Shown piece by piece: positions 1-9,455 of a stretch of 64,000 nucleotides of DNA; the stretch's first letter is position 1; every line of letters starts with the position of its first letter. Source of the stretch: Rhodoferax sp. (GTDB lineage: Bacteria > Pseudomonadota > Gammaproteobacteria > Burkholderiales > Burkholderiaceae_C); contig NZ_JAQTWL010000013.1 in NCBI RefSeq assembly GCF_028689295.1, positions 1 through 64,000 of the forward strand, given 5' to 3'. A program made the translations under genes and the position numbers. Below the pieces are notes generated by a model. That model was not told the origin of the DNA. It did no database searches and saw only the letters and a program-made list of their open reading frames with translations.

Positions 1-95
1 CTTGTTTTCAGGCCAACTGACACAACGACACCCGCGTCCCGCGACAGCCGAAAAGTCCACCGAGAGGTTTGCTCCATCATGTTTACGCAACAGGC

Positions 96-126
96 AAAAA
101 AAAGCCCACTTGGTGTGGGCTTTTAT
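96..126. terminator. Rho-independent terminator (bidirectional)
   Basis: A 6-bp GC-rich stem (GCCCAC/GTGGGC, 104-109 and 115-120) with a 5-nt loop is followed by TTTTAT and preceded by an A-run, so it can work in both directions. It would end a gene lying to the left of the window. Nothing else recognisable lies in bases 1-270. Confidence 0.8.
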
Positions 127-276
127 TCAAGCAGAATGCTTTAGTTTATTGGTTATGAGCCGGAACAGATTATAAACATATAAAATGTTTATAAATGGCT
201 TTAGTGCATCTACATCTTGTTTTTTAAGCCAAATTGCTCTACGCTCGAACCTTATTTGTTTGACCAATGAGCCCAC

Positions 277-3200
277 TTGAACTCTCGCGACCACTCTCCA
301 CCTGAATTGGCACTCGCTGAACTGGGCTTCATCCAAGCTGAATTAGCGACCAATGGGCTGCCTGAGGAGCTTCACGAGCTCTGTAATTGGGCCACAAATG
401 TCGGTGTAGAAAGCTCACTTTTTCTTGTCCTGGATGCGAGTGGGTGCACGAGTCACCCCAAGTACATTGGTACTGTTCTGGCCTATCTCACACAAGCTTC
501 GACAAAAACGAATATTAAGAATTGGCAGCACGATTTGCCATTTTTAGAGGAACTTGTATCTCTGATTGATTCCTGCTTAAGTTCGCCATTCATTTTCGAA
601 AAGTATCCTGCCATGCCGGTGGCACGGTCAGTCATCGCTGAGATGAAAGGCAGGGATTTGCTTAACCTGCCCCTCATTGCACTGATAGCTCGGCCCATTC
701 AGGATCTTCCACCGAACGATAAAGAATGGATAGAAAACCTAAGGGATTGGTGCTTCATCCACTTTTTGAATGCCATTTACAGCGAAACCGAGCCCAACCC
801 CTATTTGATTGACGTGACAAACAAACTGCGGCTTGGCGTCGACAAGGATCCGGACTGGCTGCATTTATTTACGCTTCTGAATGGACCGAGTTCTTCTTTT
901 CACGAACTCACCCGGTATCTTGAGACCACAGCAAATTGTCTTCAGAACAATACAACCCAGCCGATGAAGCGACCCAGTCATACCAAATTACTGGAGACGT
1001 TGCGCAATTTTTGTCAGGGCAAGGCACCAAACACCGGCGTCAATTCAGTTCATTCGCTGGACAGAAGTCTTTTCAGACGCTACATCGAACTTCCAGCCAT
1101 ACATCGCCGCCCAACTTACCAGCGTCTTTCTGTATTTCCAAAACATGAAGCTCAGGACAATTTGGAGGCCGAAAACCTGGGGATCGAGTGTTTCGATGTG
1201 GACGACTTGGATGAAGAAGTTGCCCACGTGGTTGGGGTGGACGATGGCGACACGCCAGCAAGCCAGGAAATCAAGGTCAGACAAGTCCTTCTCTCTTCCA
1301 TTGAGGACTACCAGTTTCTTCCATTCAGTTGGAATCGTCCTAGCCAGTACGAACGGCAATCACTTGGTGCTTGGCTTGACCAGGCATGGAGTAATCAGGA
1401 TTTAGCAAAGACAAAGTTGGCAACGCTGCTTTTTGCAGCAATTCAGACCGGAAATTCTCTGCGCACCGCCTTGGCCATCCCTCTGACAAATGCCAACTCA
1501 GAAGACTGGTGCATTGACATAGAGGGCGGCTATCTCCATCGGCGCCCTCCTCGTCGCCACGCCGGTTGGCGCTCAACCCCGATAACCGATGCCTGGGTCG
1601 AACCAAGAGTTGCACAGTTGCGAATTGCGTTTCCAGCTGCCGCAGCCGCAGCCCTTGCCCGACTTCATCAAAAGTCGCCCAAGGCCACCTCGCTGATGGA
1701 ACTTTGGCTCGCAGAGCGTCCTCCTGAACAGCAGTTTCATCAAATCTGCAGCAGTATCCCTTCGCTGCAACGCGTCACCTCCGGCATGCTTGCCTATTGG
1801 CTTGAACAAAGTTCCTATGAAAAAACGGCCGATCCGGTCCTCAGTCAATTGCTTGCCAGCCGGTCAATTTCAGGGCTGCCTGGTTCATGCGCTTACTCTA
1901 GTTACACCTTGGGCAAGGTTCGATCTGCCATTGAGGTCATCGTAGCGGCGCCCACCCTAATTGACAGCGGGCATGACAACCTCAATGCCGCCGGCAGTGA
2001 ACTCTGTCCAATTGAATCCCTCATTCGAGAAGCTTGCGCTGATGCCTTGAAATCGGTCAACGCGTTGGCGGTAGATCCGCAACAATGGCCAGGTCACCAT
2101 AACGCCCTGACCGCATATTGCGTGCTCGTTCTGCTCGCCGCGGTGGGCGGACGCCCGATCACCTCGCCCCATGAGTCCATTCGACATTTCGACTTCAGAT
2201 CTCTGCATATTTATATAGAGGATAAAGTATCCAGCGGTTTAACCCAAGGCAGGTTATTGCCACTGCCAGAATTCACCGCGGAGTTGATCAAACGACACTA
2301 CTTGCCACATCTTGAGCGACTGGCGCAGCTTATTGGTGCCTGCGATCCTGCCATGAGCAAGGAAATTGCACTTTTGGCAAGCGGACAACCCAGCCGCAAA
2401 CTGCCGCTTTTCTTTCTATTGGAAACCAAGCCAAGGCTAAGCTGGCTCGAAGTCTCGGAAAAATCACTGTCCGGGCTGAATCTTTTCAAATGGCCGCTGC
2501 CCTGGAATCTGATGCGCCACAGATTTCCAACCCAGCTCAAGCGAATGGGGGCAGATCACGAAGTCGTCAATGGGTTGACCGGCCACGCCGAGCAAGGAAC
2601 CTCCACCTATGGACATTATTCGGCGCGCGTGTGGCAGGATGACGCCACCAATGTTAAGGATTTGCTCTGCGCCCTGCTCTCTCGATTGAATCTGAAATTC
2701 CCGCTCAAGCCCAACTGGCCAATCAGTCATGCCAGCAACGTTCTGCCAGCCAGCACCGCTTCAGCGATCTCCGAAAAAGATATCTTTGGACTCGAGGCGC
2801 GACGCAAACATCGCCAGCAGTCCCGCAGCAACACGATCCAGCAAGCGACCCTGGAAATCACACTGTTTGTTGATGGCAGGCCACTGGATAGTCTGTCATC
2901 GGACGATTGGGAGATGTTGAGCCGAGCCATGTTGCTTAAAGAAAAAAATCGGGAAGATCAGACCAAAACCCTACCTCACCACGACGGCAGTCTGCGCTAC
3001 GACACCTTGCGGCATTGGATTACAACGAATTGGCAGGAGCAGGGAAGGAAGCCGCGCATCAAGAAGCGCTATCTGCCCTTGCTCGAGGAAGCGTCGCTTT
3101 TTACCGCTGCGTCGATCGGCGCTCATGCGCGACTGGAGATCGTGCTTTCTACCCTGCGAACCTCGTTTGAATCGCGACTGGCGCGCGCACCTTCACGACG

Positions 3201-6090
3201 TGAAGCCTTGGTGATGGGCCTTGTGCTATTGATGGCAGAGTCACGCGTCGCGGATATGACAGTGATCAATGATGTACTGAGGCGACAACATTTCCGGATT
3301 CAAAGTTTCAATGCGGCTTACTTCCTGGAACATGCACCCTCCCTTGATCGCCATCCGTCGTCACCGGTTCGCCGCTACAAAATCAGCGAGATGACGGCCG
3401 CCCTATTGGTAACAGCGCGTTCTGGTTCTTACAAGCTCACTATAGAAAAGCTAAGTTTGCCGCCATCACTGCGACCGCTGGTGGACATCCTTGGGCTTGA
3501 CACAAACAGCGATATCAGCGCCCTCGGATTTGTCCAGAACCTGGCAATCACGGTGAATCAGGCCAACGCCCAACAATTTCCCGGCTTTGTCTCAGCCTAT
3601 CTGAACGGTCAAATCGTCTCCGTTGGCCTCAAGCATTTGGACTGGATTCGGGTGCAAACAGGATATGCCGTGGAATTGCCCAAGCATGAGGTACGTGCAT
3701 TGGTCGACGAAAGCAACGCCACATCTGAAGAGGACATCGATGCCAGCGACCTGCCGCAAGCCGATTCTTCAACTTATGCATTCATGGCGCGCGAGTTGGT
3801 CACAACCGTCGACATTCGGCCGGCACAAGCTGCGGCGGGGCCTATCACGGGCCGCAAGAAAAAACTCAAAAGCCCTGAGGCTGCGCCGGCCGCAACGACG
3901 AAATTGGTACGGACTTCCGAACAGGCCCAAGAGCAGAGTCATTGTTTCTTTCAGGCGCTGCGAGATGAACTGAACACCTTTGAAAAGGAAAAAAGCAGCC
4001 CTCGCCGCGATCTTGACAAGGCGCTTCGCCGCGTGATCCGCCACAACCCACAGGTGAGCCGGAGTTGCCGCTTGCTCGGTGAATGGATCCGGTCGCTCAT
4101 TTGGCGCAAGCACAAGGGCAAACTACTTGCCATTTCGTCGCTTAGCCGGTATCTGAACGCACTTTCGGTCTGTTTTGAAGCCGTCGCTTGCGAACATGAC
4201 TTACTCGACTGTGACGGCGACCAAGTCACCGCGTTCTACCAGGAAGTCATGGAAGCCAGGCTCGCCATTCGCCCCAATAGTCCCGGCGCGGGGGAAACAT
4301 CGGATACATCGCAGAACAAGGGACAGCAACACTTGACCGATGACCCACAACGTGAACCGGAGGAGCAACCCGAGACATACAAGACGCGCCGGCTCGCACT
4401 GCAACTCCTGAGGGACTTTCATCGACTCATGAGTCGATTCATAGCCCTAGAAGATCCCGACTGGAGTGAAATTGACGCCGGTGATGACATTCTTTCAATT
4501 TCCCCCGGCGTGCTCCTTGAAAAAGAGTACCACTATGCACTTTCGTTGGCGGCGCCGCACCCGGATTCGGCCTCACGCGAAGACTTGGCGCGTGCCTTTA
4601 TCCTGCTCGTTGGCATGCGCTTTGGCTTACGGGGAGCAGAAATTACCGGACTCATGCGCACTGACTGGCTCGATGCAGACAAGGGGGCCATTGTTGTATT
4701 GGTTCAAAAGAATAAATACCGCGATCTCAAGACACCGGCGGCCAGGCGCCAGGTGCCGTTGCTTTTTAAGTTGACCGATCTTGAGCAGCAAATCATTCAA
4801 CGATTTTTCGGGCTTTGGGAAGGCATTTCAGGAAATGACCTTTCAATTCCGCTGTTTGTCAGCTCTACCGACAGCGACAGCATGCTTGACGAGAAGCTTT
4901 TGCGCTACCAATGCAGTCAATTCATCAAACAAGCGACGCACAACTCAGACCTGAGTCTGCATCATGCCAGACACACGTTCGCCAACAATGTCGCGCTGAT
5001 GTTGCTGCAGGGTACAGGCGATATTTGGCCGCACCGGTCTTCAGAACCGGTGACAACCATTTGGTCCAGCCATGTGCGTCAATTGTTGCTCTGCACGGAT
5101 GCGGTCAGCCGTCGTTCGCTGTGGGCATTGGCACGGCTCCTGGGACATGCCCATCCTCATACAACTGTCCGCAGCTACCTGCACTTTTTGCCGGAAATCT
5201 CGGACCAGTATGTGTGGAAGCAGTCTGCGCCCATTCCCAAGAACTGGCCGTCGCCATTTGCGGTGGCATCGCAGCTTCATGGTCTCTCCCCCGAGCCGGG
5301 TTACCTTGACCCGTCCACCATTCATATGGCGCCGCCACGAACGCCAGTACCATCACTTCAGGCTTCTCTGCGGTTTCTGTACCTTTTCCAGAATGGCACA
5401 CCGCTACAGCGGGCAAGCTTTAACTTGGCAATTGACCCGGATTACGCCCAGGCGCTGGTTGACGTTGTCCAACTGGTCGACACCATCTTGGCTCGCCGTC
5501 CACATATCAATGCGCATAAGGCGGGTGCCTCAACTTTGTTGAGCCATATCCGCCCGGCGCGCTGGAACCTGTTTATTGCCAGGGCAGGATCAATCCAAAC
5601 CCCCGAAAATCCAAGCGTCACCGCGCCGGAGCCACTCGAGTCGATTCTGAAGATGATCGGGCCTTCACGGCTAATACTGCTCTATCGTGAATTCAATTTC
5701 AAAATGTTCAGGAAATTTGTTGATATCTGGTCATTACCAGACACGTCTTTTTCCATCATCAGTCAACATAAACCACATCACAGATTGCAGGAATGGGCGA
5801 CAAGCAGTGCCTTTTTCATAGAAGAGTACACATCAAGTCAACACAGGAAAACACTTCAAATCGATGTGGTTGAAGATGGTGATCCACCCGCACTGCAAAA
5901 ATACCGATGTGCGGTATTGCCTATCTCGTCAAATGACTCCTTGATACAAGACTCGTACGAAATGCTACTCTTGATTTCCGCAACCATCGGCTGGCTAACA
6001 CATATTGAAAGCAAATCCGGTTCTGGCACAGAATCTGGCACAGGTTCTGGCACAGGATCTGGCAATCTCATGATTGATTTGAAAACATAA
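277..6090 (+). CDS. Giant protein with two tyrosine-recombinase-like domains
   Basis: This 1937-residue protein probably acts on DNA by strand exchange. The C-terminal catalytic domain is complete: Arg1452 (GLRGAEITGL), Lys1478/1480, His1562-x-x-Arg1565 followed by His1566 (LHHARHTF), Gly-His1624 (LLGHAHPHTT) and nucleophile Tyr1634 (VRSYLHF). A second, more degenerate copy lies in the middle: Arg626 (GGRPIT), Lys650, Asn744-x-x-Arg747-His748 (WNLMRHRF), Gly-His770 (LTGHAEQ) and Tyr778 (TSTYGHYS). The box II His is Asn there. Ordinary integrases are 300-450 residues, so this is four to five times the usual size. The start is a TTG at 277 with no convincing ribosome site, so the N-terminus is uncertain. 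The tail is Ser/Gly-rich from a 12-bp repeat. The recombinase fold is clear; the biological role is unknown. Confidence 0.85.
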   Translation: MNSRDHSPPELALAELGFIQAELATNGLPEELHELCNWATNVGVESSLFLVLDASGCTSHPKYIGTVLAYLTQASTKTNIKNWQHDLPFLEELVSLIDSCLSSPFIFEKYPAMPVARSVIAEMKGRDLLNLPLIALIARPIQDLPPNDKEWIENLRDWCFIHFLNAIYSETEPNPYLIDVTNKLRLGVDKDPDWLHLFTLLNGPSSSFHELTRYLETTANCLQNNTTQPMKRPSHTKLLETLRNFCQGKAPNTGVNSVHSLDRSLFRRYIELPAIHRRPTYQRLSVFPKHEAQDNLEAENLGIECFDVDDLDEEVAHVVGVDDGDTPASQEIKVRQVLLSSIEDYQFLPFSWNRPSQYERQSLGAWLDQAWSNQDLAKTKLATLLFAAIQTGNSLRTALAIPLTNANSEDWCIDIEGGYLHRRPPRRHAGWRSTPITDAWVEPRVAQLRIAFPAAAAAALARLHQKSPKATSLMELWLAERPPEQQFHQICSSIPSLQRVTSGMLAYWLEQSSYEKTADPVLSQLLASRSISGLPGSCAYSSYTLGKVRSAIEVIVAAPTLIDSGHDNLNAAGSELCPIESLIREACADALKSVNALAVDPQQWPGHHNALTAYCVLVLLAAVGGRPITSPHESIRHFDFRSLHIYIEDKVSSGLTQGRLLPLPEFTAELIKRHYLPHLERLAQLIGACDPAMSKEIALLASGQPSRKLPLFFLLETKPRLSWLEVSEKSLSGLNLFKWPLPWNLMRHRFPTQLKRMGADHEVVNGLTGHAEQGTSTYGHYSARVWQDDATNVKDLLCALLSRLNLKFPLKPNWPISHASNVLPASTASAISEKDIFGLEARRKHRQQSRSNTIQQATLEITLFVDGRPLDSLSSDDWEMLSRAMLLKEKNREDQTKTLPHHDGSLRYDTLRHWITTNWQEQGRKPRIKKRYLPLLEEASLFTAASIGAHARLEIVLSTLRTSFESRLARAPSRREALVMGLVLLMAESRVADMTVINDVLRRQHFRIQSFNAAYFLEHAPSLDRHPSSPVRRYKISEMTAALLVTARSGSYKLTIEKLSLPPSLRPLVDILGLDTNSDISALGFVQNLAITVNQANAQQFPGFVSAYLNGQIVSVGLKHLDWIRVQTGYAVELPKHEVRALVDESNATSEEDIDASDLPQADSSTYAFMARELVTTVDIRPAQAAAGPITGRKKKLKSPEAAPAATTKLVRTSEQAQEQSHCFFQALRDELNTFEKEKSSPRRDLDKALRRVIRHNPQVSRSCRLLGEWIRSLIWRKHKGKLLAISSLSRYLNALSVCFEAVACEHDLLDCDGDQVTAFYQEVMEARLAIRPNSPGAGETSDTSQNKGQQHLTDDPQREPEEQPETYKTRRLALQLLRDFHRLMSRFIALEDPDWSEIDAGDDILSISPGVLLEKEYHYALSLAAPHPDSASREDLARAFILLVGMRFGLRGAEITGLMRTDWLDADKGAIVVLVQKNKYRDLKTPAARRQVPLLFKLTDLEQQIIQRFFGLWEGISGNDLSIPLFVSSTDSDSMLDEKLLRYQCSQFIKQATHNSDLSLHHARHTFANNVALMLLQGTGDIWPHRSSEPVTTIWSSHVRQLLLCTDAVSRRSLWALARLLGHAHPHTTVRSYLHFLPEISDQYVWKQSAPIPKNWPSPFAVASQLHGLSPEPGYLDPSTIHMAPPRTPVPSLQASLRFLYLFQNGTPLQRASFNLAIDPDYAQALVDVVQLVDTILARRPHINAHKAGASTLLSHIRPARWNLFIARAGSIQTPENPSVTAPEPLESILKMIGPSRLILLYREFNFKMFRKFVDIWSLPDTSFSIISQHKPHHRLQEWATSSAFFIEEYTSSQHRKTLQIDVVEDGDPPALQKYRCAVLPISSNDSLIQDSYEMLLLISATIGWLTHIESKSGSGTESGTGSGTGSGNLMIDLKT

Positions 6091-6998
6091 ACAGTTTGTC
6101 CGCGCACATCCTTTGTTTGATTTACCTCAATTTTGCAGTCACATTGAAGTCTGTTCCAACATTCTATTTTTTCCAGTTTTATTAAATTCTCTTTGACATG
6201 CTTTTCCAGAAAACCAATTTCAATATCACCGCCGCCACTCAAACTAAAAAATAATGATCGTTGTTTGTGGTCATTCATGAAGCCGCGACACTTTCCAACC
6301 AATTCTTCTTTATTGCCACTGAAATCGCTACGGTCAGGCTTACCGCCGAGTTTTCCATGCAGTTTGCATACAATGCTGTCATCAATGGCAATGACGACGG
6401 GCTTCTTTAATGGATGCCCACCAACTTGACATAAGGTCTCGAATTTCACAGACCGGACGGCCTCCGCCTCTTCAATGCTGAGTCCATCGAAATTGAGGGG
6501 TAGCGTCTTGTCATCGTCCTTTCTCTTCAAGGCGTTCAAGACATTGATGCCGATTGATTTTGCACGGTTCAAATTCGATTCAAATTCGTTCTCATTCATA
6601 CCTGTCGAATCCACAAACAAGGTCAGAATTGGATTCCATGTTTTATTTTCTTTGTGTGGGACCACTGATTCCACGCTTTTGATCACATTATCAGGAAATA
6701 TATTTGCCCTCATGATCACCCTTTGAATAACATTTGCCAATAAAAGCAATTCTTTCCATTGAAGCATATCAAGGGCGCCAGAGACTTTAAAACCGCCTGA
6801 ATCGGTCGGTTCAATAATGATGGCAAGTTCCAGAAACTGAATAATATCAAATAGCTTTCTGCTAGATGGATATCTAGCCAGAATTGATCCATCGACATCT
6901 TGAGAAGCTTGCAATTCGAAAATTGCCGGATCTAGAAGCGTCTCTGCAACAGCATCAGCATCAGCAAGTTCGTATTTTTGAGAGTTGAAATTTTCCAT
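5856..6998 (-). CDS. Orphan hypothetical protein, AT-rich gene
   Basis: I do not recognise this 380-residue protein. The composition is natural and mostly soluble, with many Lys, Glu and Asp, no clear signal peptide or membrane span, and no motif I can name. A proline/acid repeat (about residues 305-320) comes from the 12-bp tandem repeat. The last ~78 codons overlap the 3' end of the giant recombinase on the other strand. One of the two tails may be shadow, and the reading beyond the Pro repeat looks less protein-like. The gene is more AT-rich than its neighbours and stands alone, with ~720 bp of AT-rich DNA upstream, which suggests recent acquisition together with the recombinase. The start is the ATG at 6998. 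Confidence 0.6.
   Translation of the reverse strand: MENFNSQKYELADADAVAETLLDPAIFELQASQDVDGSILARYPSSRKLFDIIQFLELAIIIEPTDSGGFKVSGALDMLQWKELLLLANVIQRVIMRANIFPDNVIKSVESVVPHKENKTWNPILTLFVDSTGMNENEFESNLNRAKSIGINVLNALKRKDDDKTLPLNFDGLSIEEAEAVRSVKFETLCQVGGHPLKKPVVIAIDDSIVCKLHGKLGGKPDRSDFSGNKEELVGKCRGFMNDHKQRSLFFSLSGGGDIEIGFLEKHVKENLIKLEKIECWNRLQCDCKIEVNQTKDVRGQTVYVFKSIMRLPDPVPEPVPDSVPEPDLLSICVSQPMVAEIKSSISYESCIKESFDEIGNTAHRYFCSAGGSPSSTTSI
6019..6066 (+). repeat. 12-bp tandem repeat in overlapping gene ends
   Basis: There are four imperfect copies of GGTTCTGGCACA. On the + strand they encode the Ser-Gly-Thr-Gly tail of the giant recombinase. On the - strand they encode a Pro-Val-Pro-Glu/Asp stretch of the convergent orphan protein. 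Confidence 0.85.
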
Positions 6999-7419
6999 AC
7001 GCGCCCTCTATATTTAAAATGGCAAACTTTGCGATGTGCAGTTTGTTGACCATCAATATATCCAACACGAACTTTTATTTCTAGTCAACACAACATATAC
7101 AAATTGTCAAGTGCGCACTATATATTTCTTTTGGCAACGACCAATGATTTTATCGTAAGTTATTGATTTTATTAAATATATACAATTTCAAATGCCAATT
7201 TCGAGTAGCATTCAGACATCGGATTTGATATTTTGAAAGTTTTTGCCTTTATATTTAATTTGTAAGCAAATGTAAACATATTGAGCAACACCTGTAACCA
7301 GATGAGGAAATTGAGTCACTGGCGGGTCAATGTTGGGATGAAGGTGACATTTTTTGATTTTCTGCCCTGCCCAACACGGATTCACCAAGTAGCCGGAATC
7401 GGTGGTCTTCGCGGGCACG

Positions 7420-7563
7420 ATGCACGCCAGTGGTACGGGCACAGAGGTGAGGTTCGTTGGCCACGCTAAGCAACTTCGCTCTCTCAGTCTGAATCAAGAC
7501 ATCGCTGCGCGTTGGCGCACTGCCTATCGCATCAATAAAATCCATGCGAACGAATACATTTAG
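7420..7563 (+). other. Short open frame, possible gene remnant
   Basis: This 47-codon frame (ending RINKIHANEYI) has a protein-like composition and could be the C-terminal scrap of a lost gene. I could not identify the family. It sits in the 727-bp gap between the orphan gene and hipB, which is otherwise AT-rich and non-coding as far as I can see. Its last codons lie inside an 18-bp inverted repeat that recurs next to hipB. Confidence 0.3.
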
Positions 7564-7710
7564 ATCAAAGATGTCCACTGATCTTAAAATCCATGCGTTC
7601 GCGTGGTTTTGTTTGGATTTCTGGTCTGTCTTTACTTAATGTATGCAAATGCATATATTAAGTTGACAAGATGGTTGGGGTGGACGAAAATGTATTCGTT
7701 CGCATATAGT
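7537..7710 (+). promoter_or_regulatory. hipBA promoter region with clustered repeats
   Basis: A TTGACA -35 box lies at 7663-7668; the -10 is unclear. Around it are a perfect 18-bp inverted repeat (7544-7561 and 7688-7705), a 12-bp direct repeat AAAATCCATGCG (7537-7548 and 7586-7597) and a spaced palindrome TATGCA-AA-TGCATA (7642-7655). HipB-type antitoxins bind repeated operators upstream of their own gene, so these are candidate operators. The inverted repeat could instead be the ends of a small 162-bp element. Confidence 0.5.
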
Positions 7711-7725
7711 TAGAGAAATTTCACC

Positions 7726-8028
7726 ATGCTTATCCCCATCACCACCGTCGCTGAACTTGGCATGCTTCTGCGTGCGACACGCAAGTCGCAAGGGGTTCGA
7801 TTGGACGATGCCGCTGGCAGTGCAGGCGTGGGCCCCGTGTTCGCCGGTGAGGTCGAACGAGGCAAGGAAGCCGTACAACTCGGTCTGGTCCTCAAACTTC
7901 TGGAGGAAGTTGGCTTGCAACTCAAGGTCGACTTTCCCGAAAATGCCCTTCCAATGCTACGGCAACTGCAGGAAAAAGGCGTTCGCCCATTACCCCCTCG
8001 GCGCACCTCAAAAGGAGCGAAATCGTGA
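7726..8028 (+). CDS. hipB: HipB-family antitoxin, XRE helix-turn-helix
   Basis: This is a 100-residue DNA-binding antitoxin that should neutralise the kinase HipA and repress the pair's promoter. Residues ~8-60 form a Cro/XRE-type helix-turn-helix (VAELGMLLRATRKSQGVRLD onward) with the family hallmark of a helix ending in GEVERGKE. A short basic tail follows, as in other HipB proteins. The stop codon overlaps the GTG start of hipA (GTGA), so the two are translationally coupled. The upstream repeats are likely its operators. Both genes are intact and full length. Confidence 0.9.
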   Translation: MLIPITTVAELGMLLRATRKSQGVRLDDAAGSAGVGPVFAGEVERGKEAVQLGLVLKLLEEVGLQLKVDFPENALPMLRQLQEKGVRPLPPRRTSKGAKS

Positions 8029-9356
8029 TCTCCGCGCCTAGGATGCTCAACGTCTCCATCAATGACCGTCCAGTCGGCCAGTTGCGAGAACTCAACGACA
8101 TCTGGACATTCGAATACGACGCGAGCTGGCTAGAAGACGCCAACGCGTTCAGCCTGTCAAATGGCTTACCCATGACCACGCCATTGCACACAGACGGCTC
8201 GTCTGTTCGTCCAGTACAGTGGTACTTCGATAACCTCCTGCCTGAAGAACTTTTGCGTGAGGTCCTGGCAAAGGAAGCCAAGATCGACCAATCTGATGCG
8301 TTCGGCCTGCTGAGTCACTTTGGCTCGGAGTCTGCGGGCTCGCTCGTGCTGCGCGAGCCTGCCGCGCCGATCGCGGAGCAAGGATTGAAGTCGCTGACGC
8401 TTGCCGACCTGCAGCTGCGCATCAAGAACCTGCCTCATGCCTCCTTGACCCAGGCCGCCCCCAAGCGGATGTCGCTCGCCGGCGCCCAGCACAAGATGGT
8501 CGTGGTGAGAGAGGGCAAAAAGCTCTTTGAACCCTTGCCAGGCACGCCCTCCACTCACATCCTCAAGCCCAACTCCCTGTCCCCGCATTACCCCTCATCG
8601 GTGATGAATGAGTTTTTCACCATGCGGCTGGCCGATGCGGTCGGTTTGACTGTGCCCGCTGTTGATCGTCTGTATGCACCCGCTCCCGTGTACCTCGTTG
8701 ACCGATTCGACAGGACCCGGGCTGCAGATCAATCGATTCAGCGCATTCACATCATCGACACCTGCCAGTTGCTGAATAAATCTCGCGCATTCAAGTACCA
8801 ACAAGCAAATTTGGACACCTTGGCTGAGGCCATCAAGATGTGCCGTGCCAAGACGGCCGCGCGGATTCAACTCTACCGCTGGCTGCTTTTCAATGTGCTG
8901 GTAGGCAACGGCGACAACCATCTGAAAAACATCTCCTTTCGAGTGAACAGCGAAGGGGTTAGCCTGGCCCCTTTTTACGATTTGTTGAGCACGGCGGTCT
9001 ATGCCACCCAGCTTTATGCGCAGCAAATACCGACTTGGCCACGCGTTGAGCTGGCGGTGTCGATCGAAGGCGCGAACTACTTCAATGACATCACCAGAGA
9101 CAGACTACTCATGACTGGAGCGAGTTTGGGTTTGAACACCGGCACAGCGCTGCGGGAACTCGAAGCGATGGAGAAAAAACTCCCGGCTGCAGCGGATGTG
9201 CTCATTGAGAACATCATGCAAAAGTTCGAGGGACTGATACAAGAAAGTCCGGACCCTGAAGCAGTACGGGCGCTCCAGGGCGGCGAGGTGATGCTGCTTC
9301 GGTCTATTCGAAAAATCATTATCCGGGACATGCTGGAGCGGATAAAAAAGCATTGA
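8025..9356 (+). CDS. hipA: HipA-family serine/threonine kinase toxin
   Basis: This 443-residue type II toxin kinase belongs to the family that phosphorylates glutamyl-tRNA synthetase in E. coli and causes growth arrest and persistence. The HipA N-terminal domain comes first. Next is the ATP-loop region RMSLAGAQHK, whose Ser150 coincides in number with the autophosphorylated Ser150 of E. coli HipA. The catalytic segment GNGDNHLKN (Asp297, Asn302) and metal-binding PFYDLL (Asp319) follow. All key elements are present, so the enzyme looks active. The GTG start at 8025 overlaps the hipB stop. A decayed copy of ~120 bp of this gene lies at 11.9 kb. The protein kinase target in this species is not known. 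Confidence 0.93.
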   Translation: MISAPRMLNVSINDRPVGQLRELNDIWTFEYDASWLEDANAFSLSNGLPMTTPLHTDGSSVRPVQWYFDNLLPEELLREVLAKEAKIDQSDAFGLLSHFGSESAGSLVLREPAAPIAEQGLKSLTLADLQLRIKNLPHASLTQAAPKRMSLAGAQHKMVVVREGKKLFEPLPGTPSTHILKPNSLSPHYPSSVMNEFFTMRLADAVGLTVPAVDRLYAPAPVYLVDRFDRTRAADQSIQRIHIIDTCQLLNKSRAFKYQQANLDTLAEAIKMCRAKTAARIQLYRWLLFNVLVGNGDNHLKNISFRVNSEGVSLAPFYDLLSTAVYATQLYAQQIPTWPRVELAVSIEGANYFNDITRDRLLMTGASLGLNTGTALRELEAMEKKLPAAADVLIENIMQKFEGLIQESPDPEAVRALQGGEVMLLRSIRKIIIRDMLERIKKH

Positions 9357-9455
9357 ATCTCACCCTGTAACTGCCTGCAAAACCTCCGTCTCCATCGGCC
9401 TCATGTACTCCATACTGATCTCGGCGGGCGCAGTTCCTGACTCCTCCTGAAGCCA

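Noticed and set aside
1-276. Possible attachment site or tRNA/tmRNA 3' end beside the giant recombinase
   Set aside because: No tRNA or tmRNA fold or CCA-like end could be seen; the relevant DNA may lie outside the window.
6000-6070. Tandem repeat considered as a CRISPR-like array
   Set aside because: Only four 12-bp units without spacers, lying inside coding sequence.
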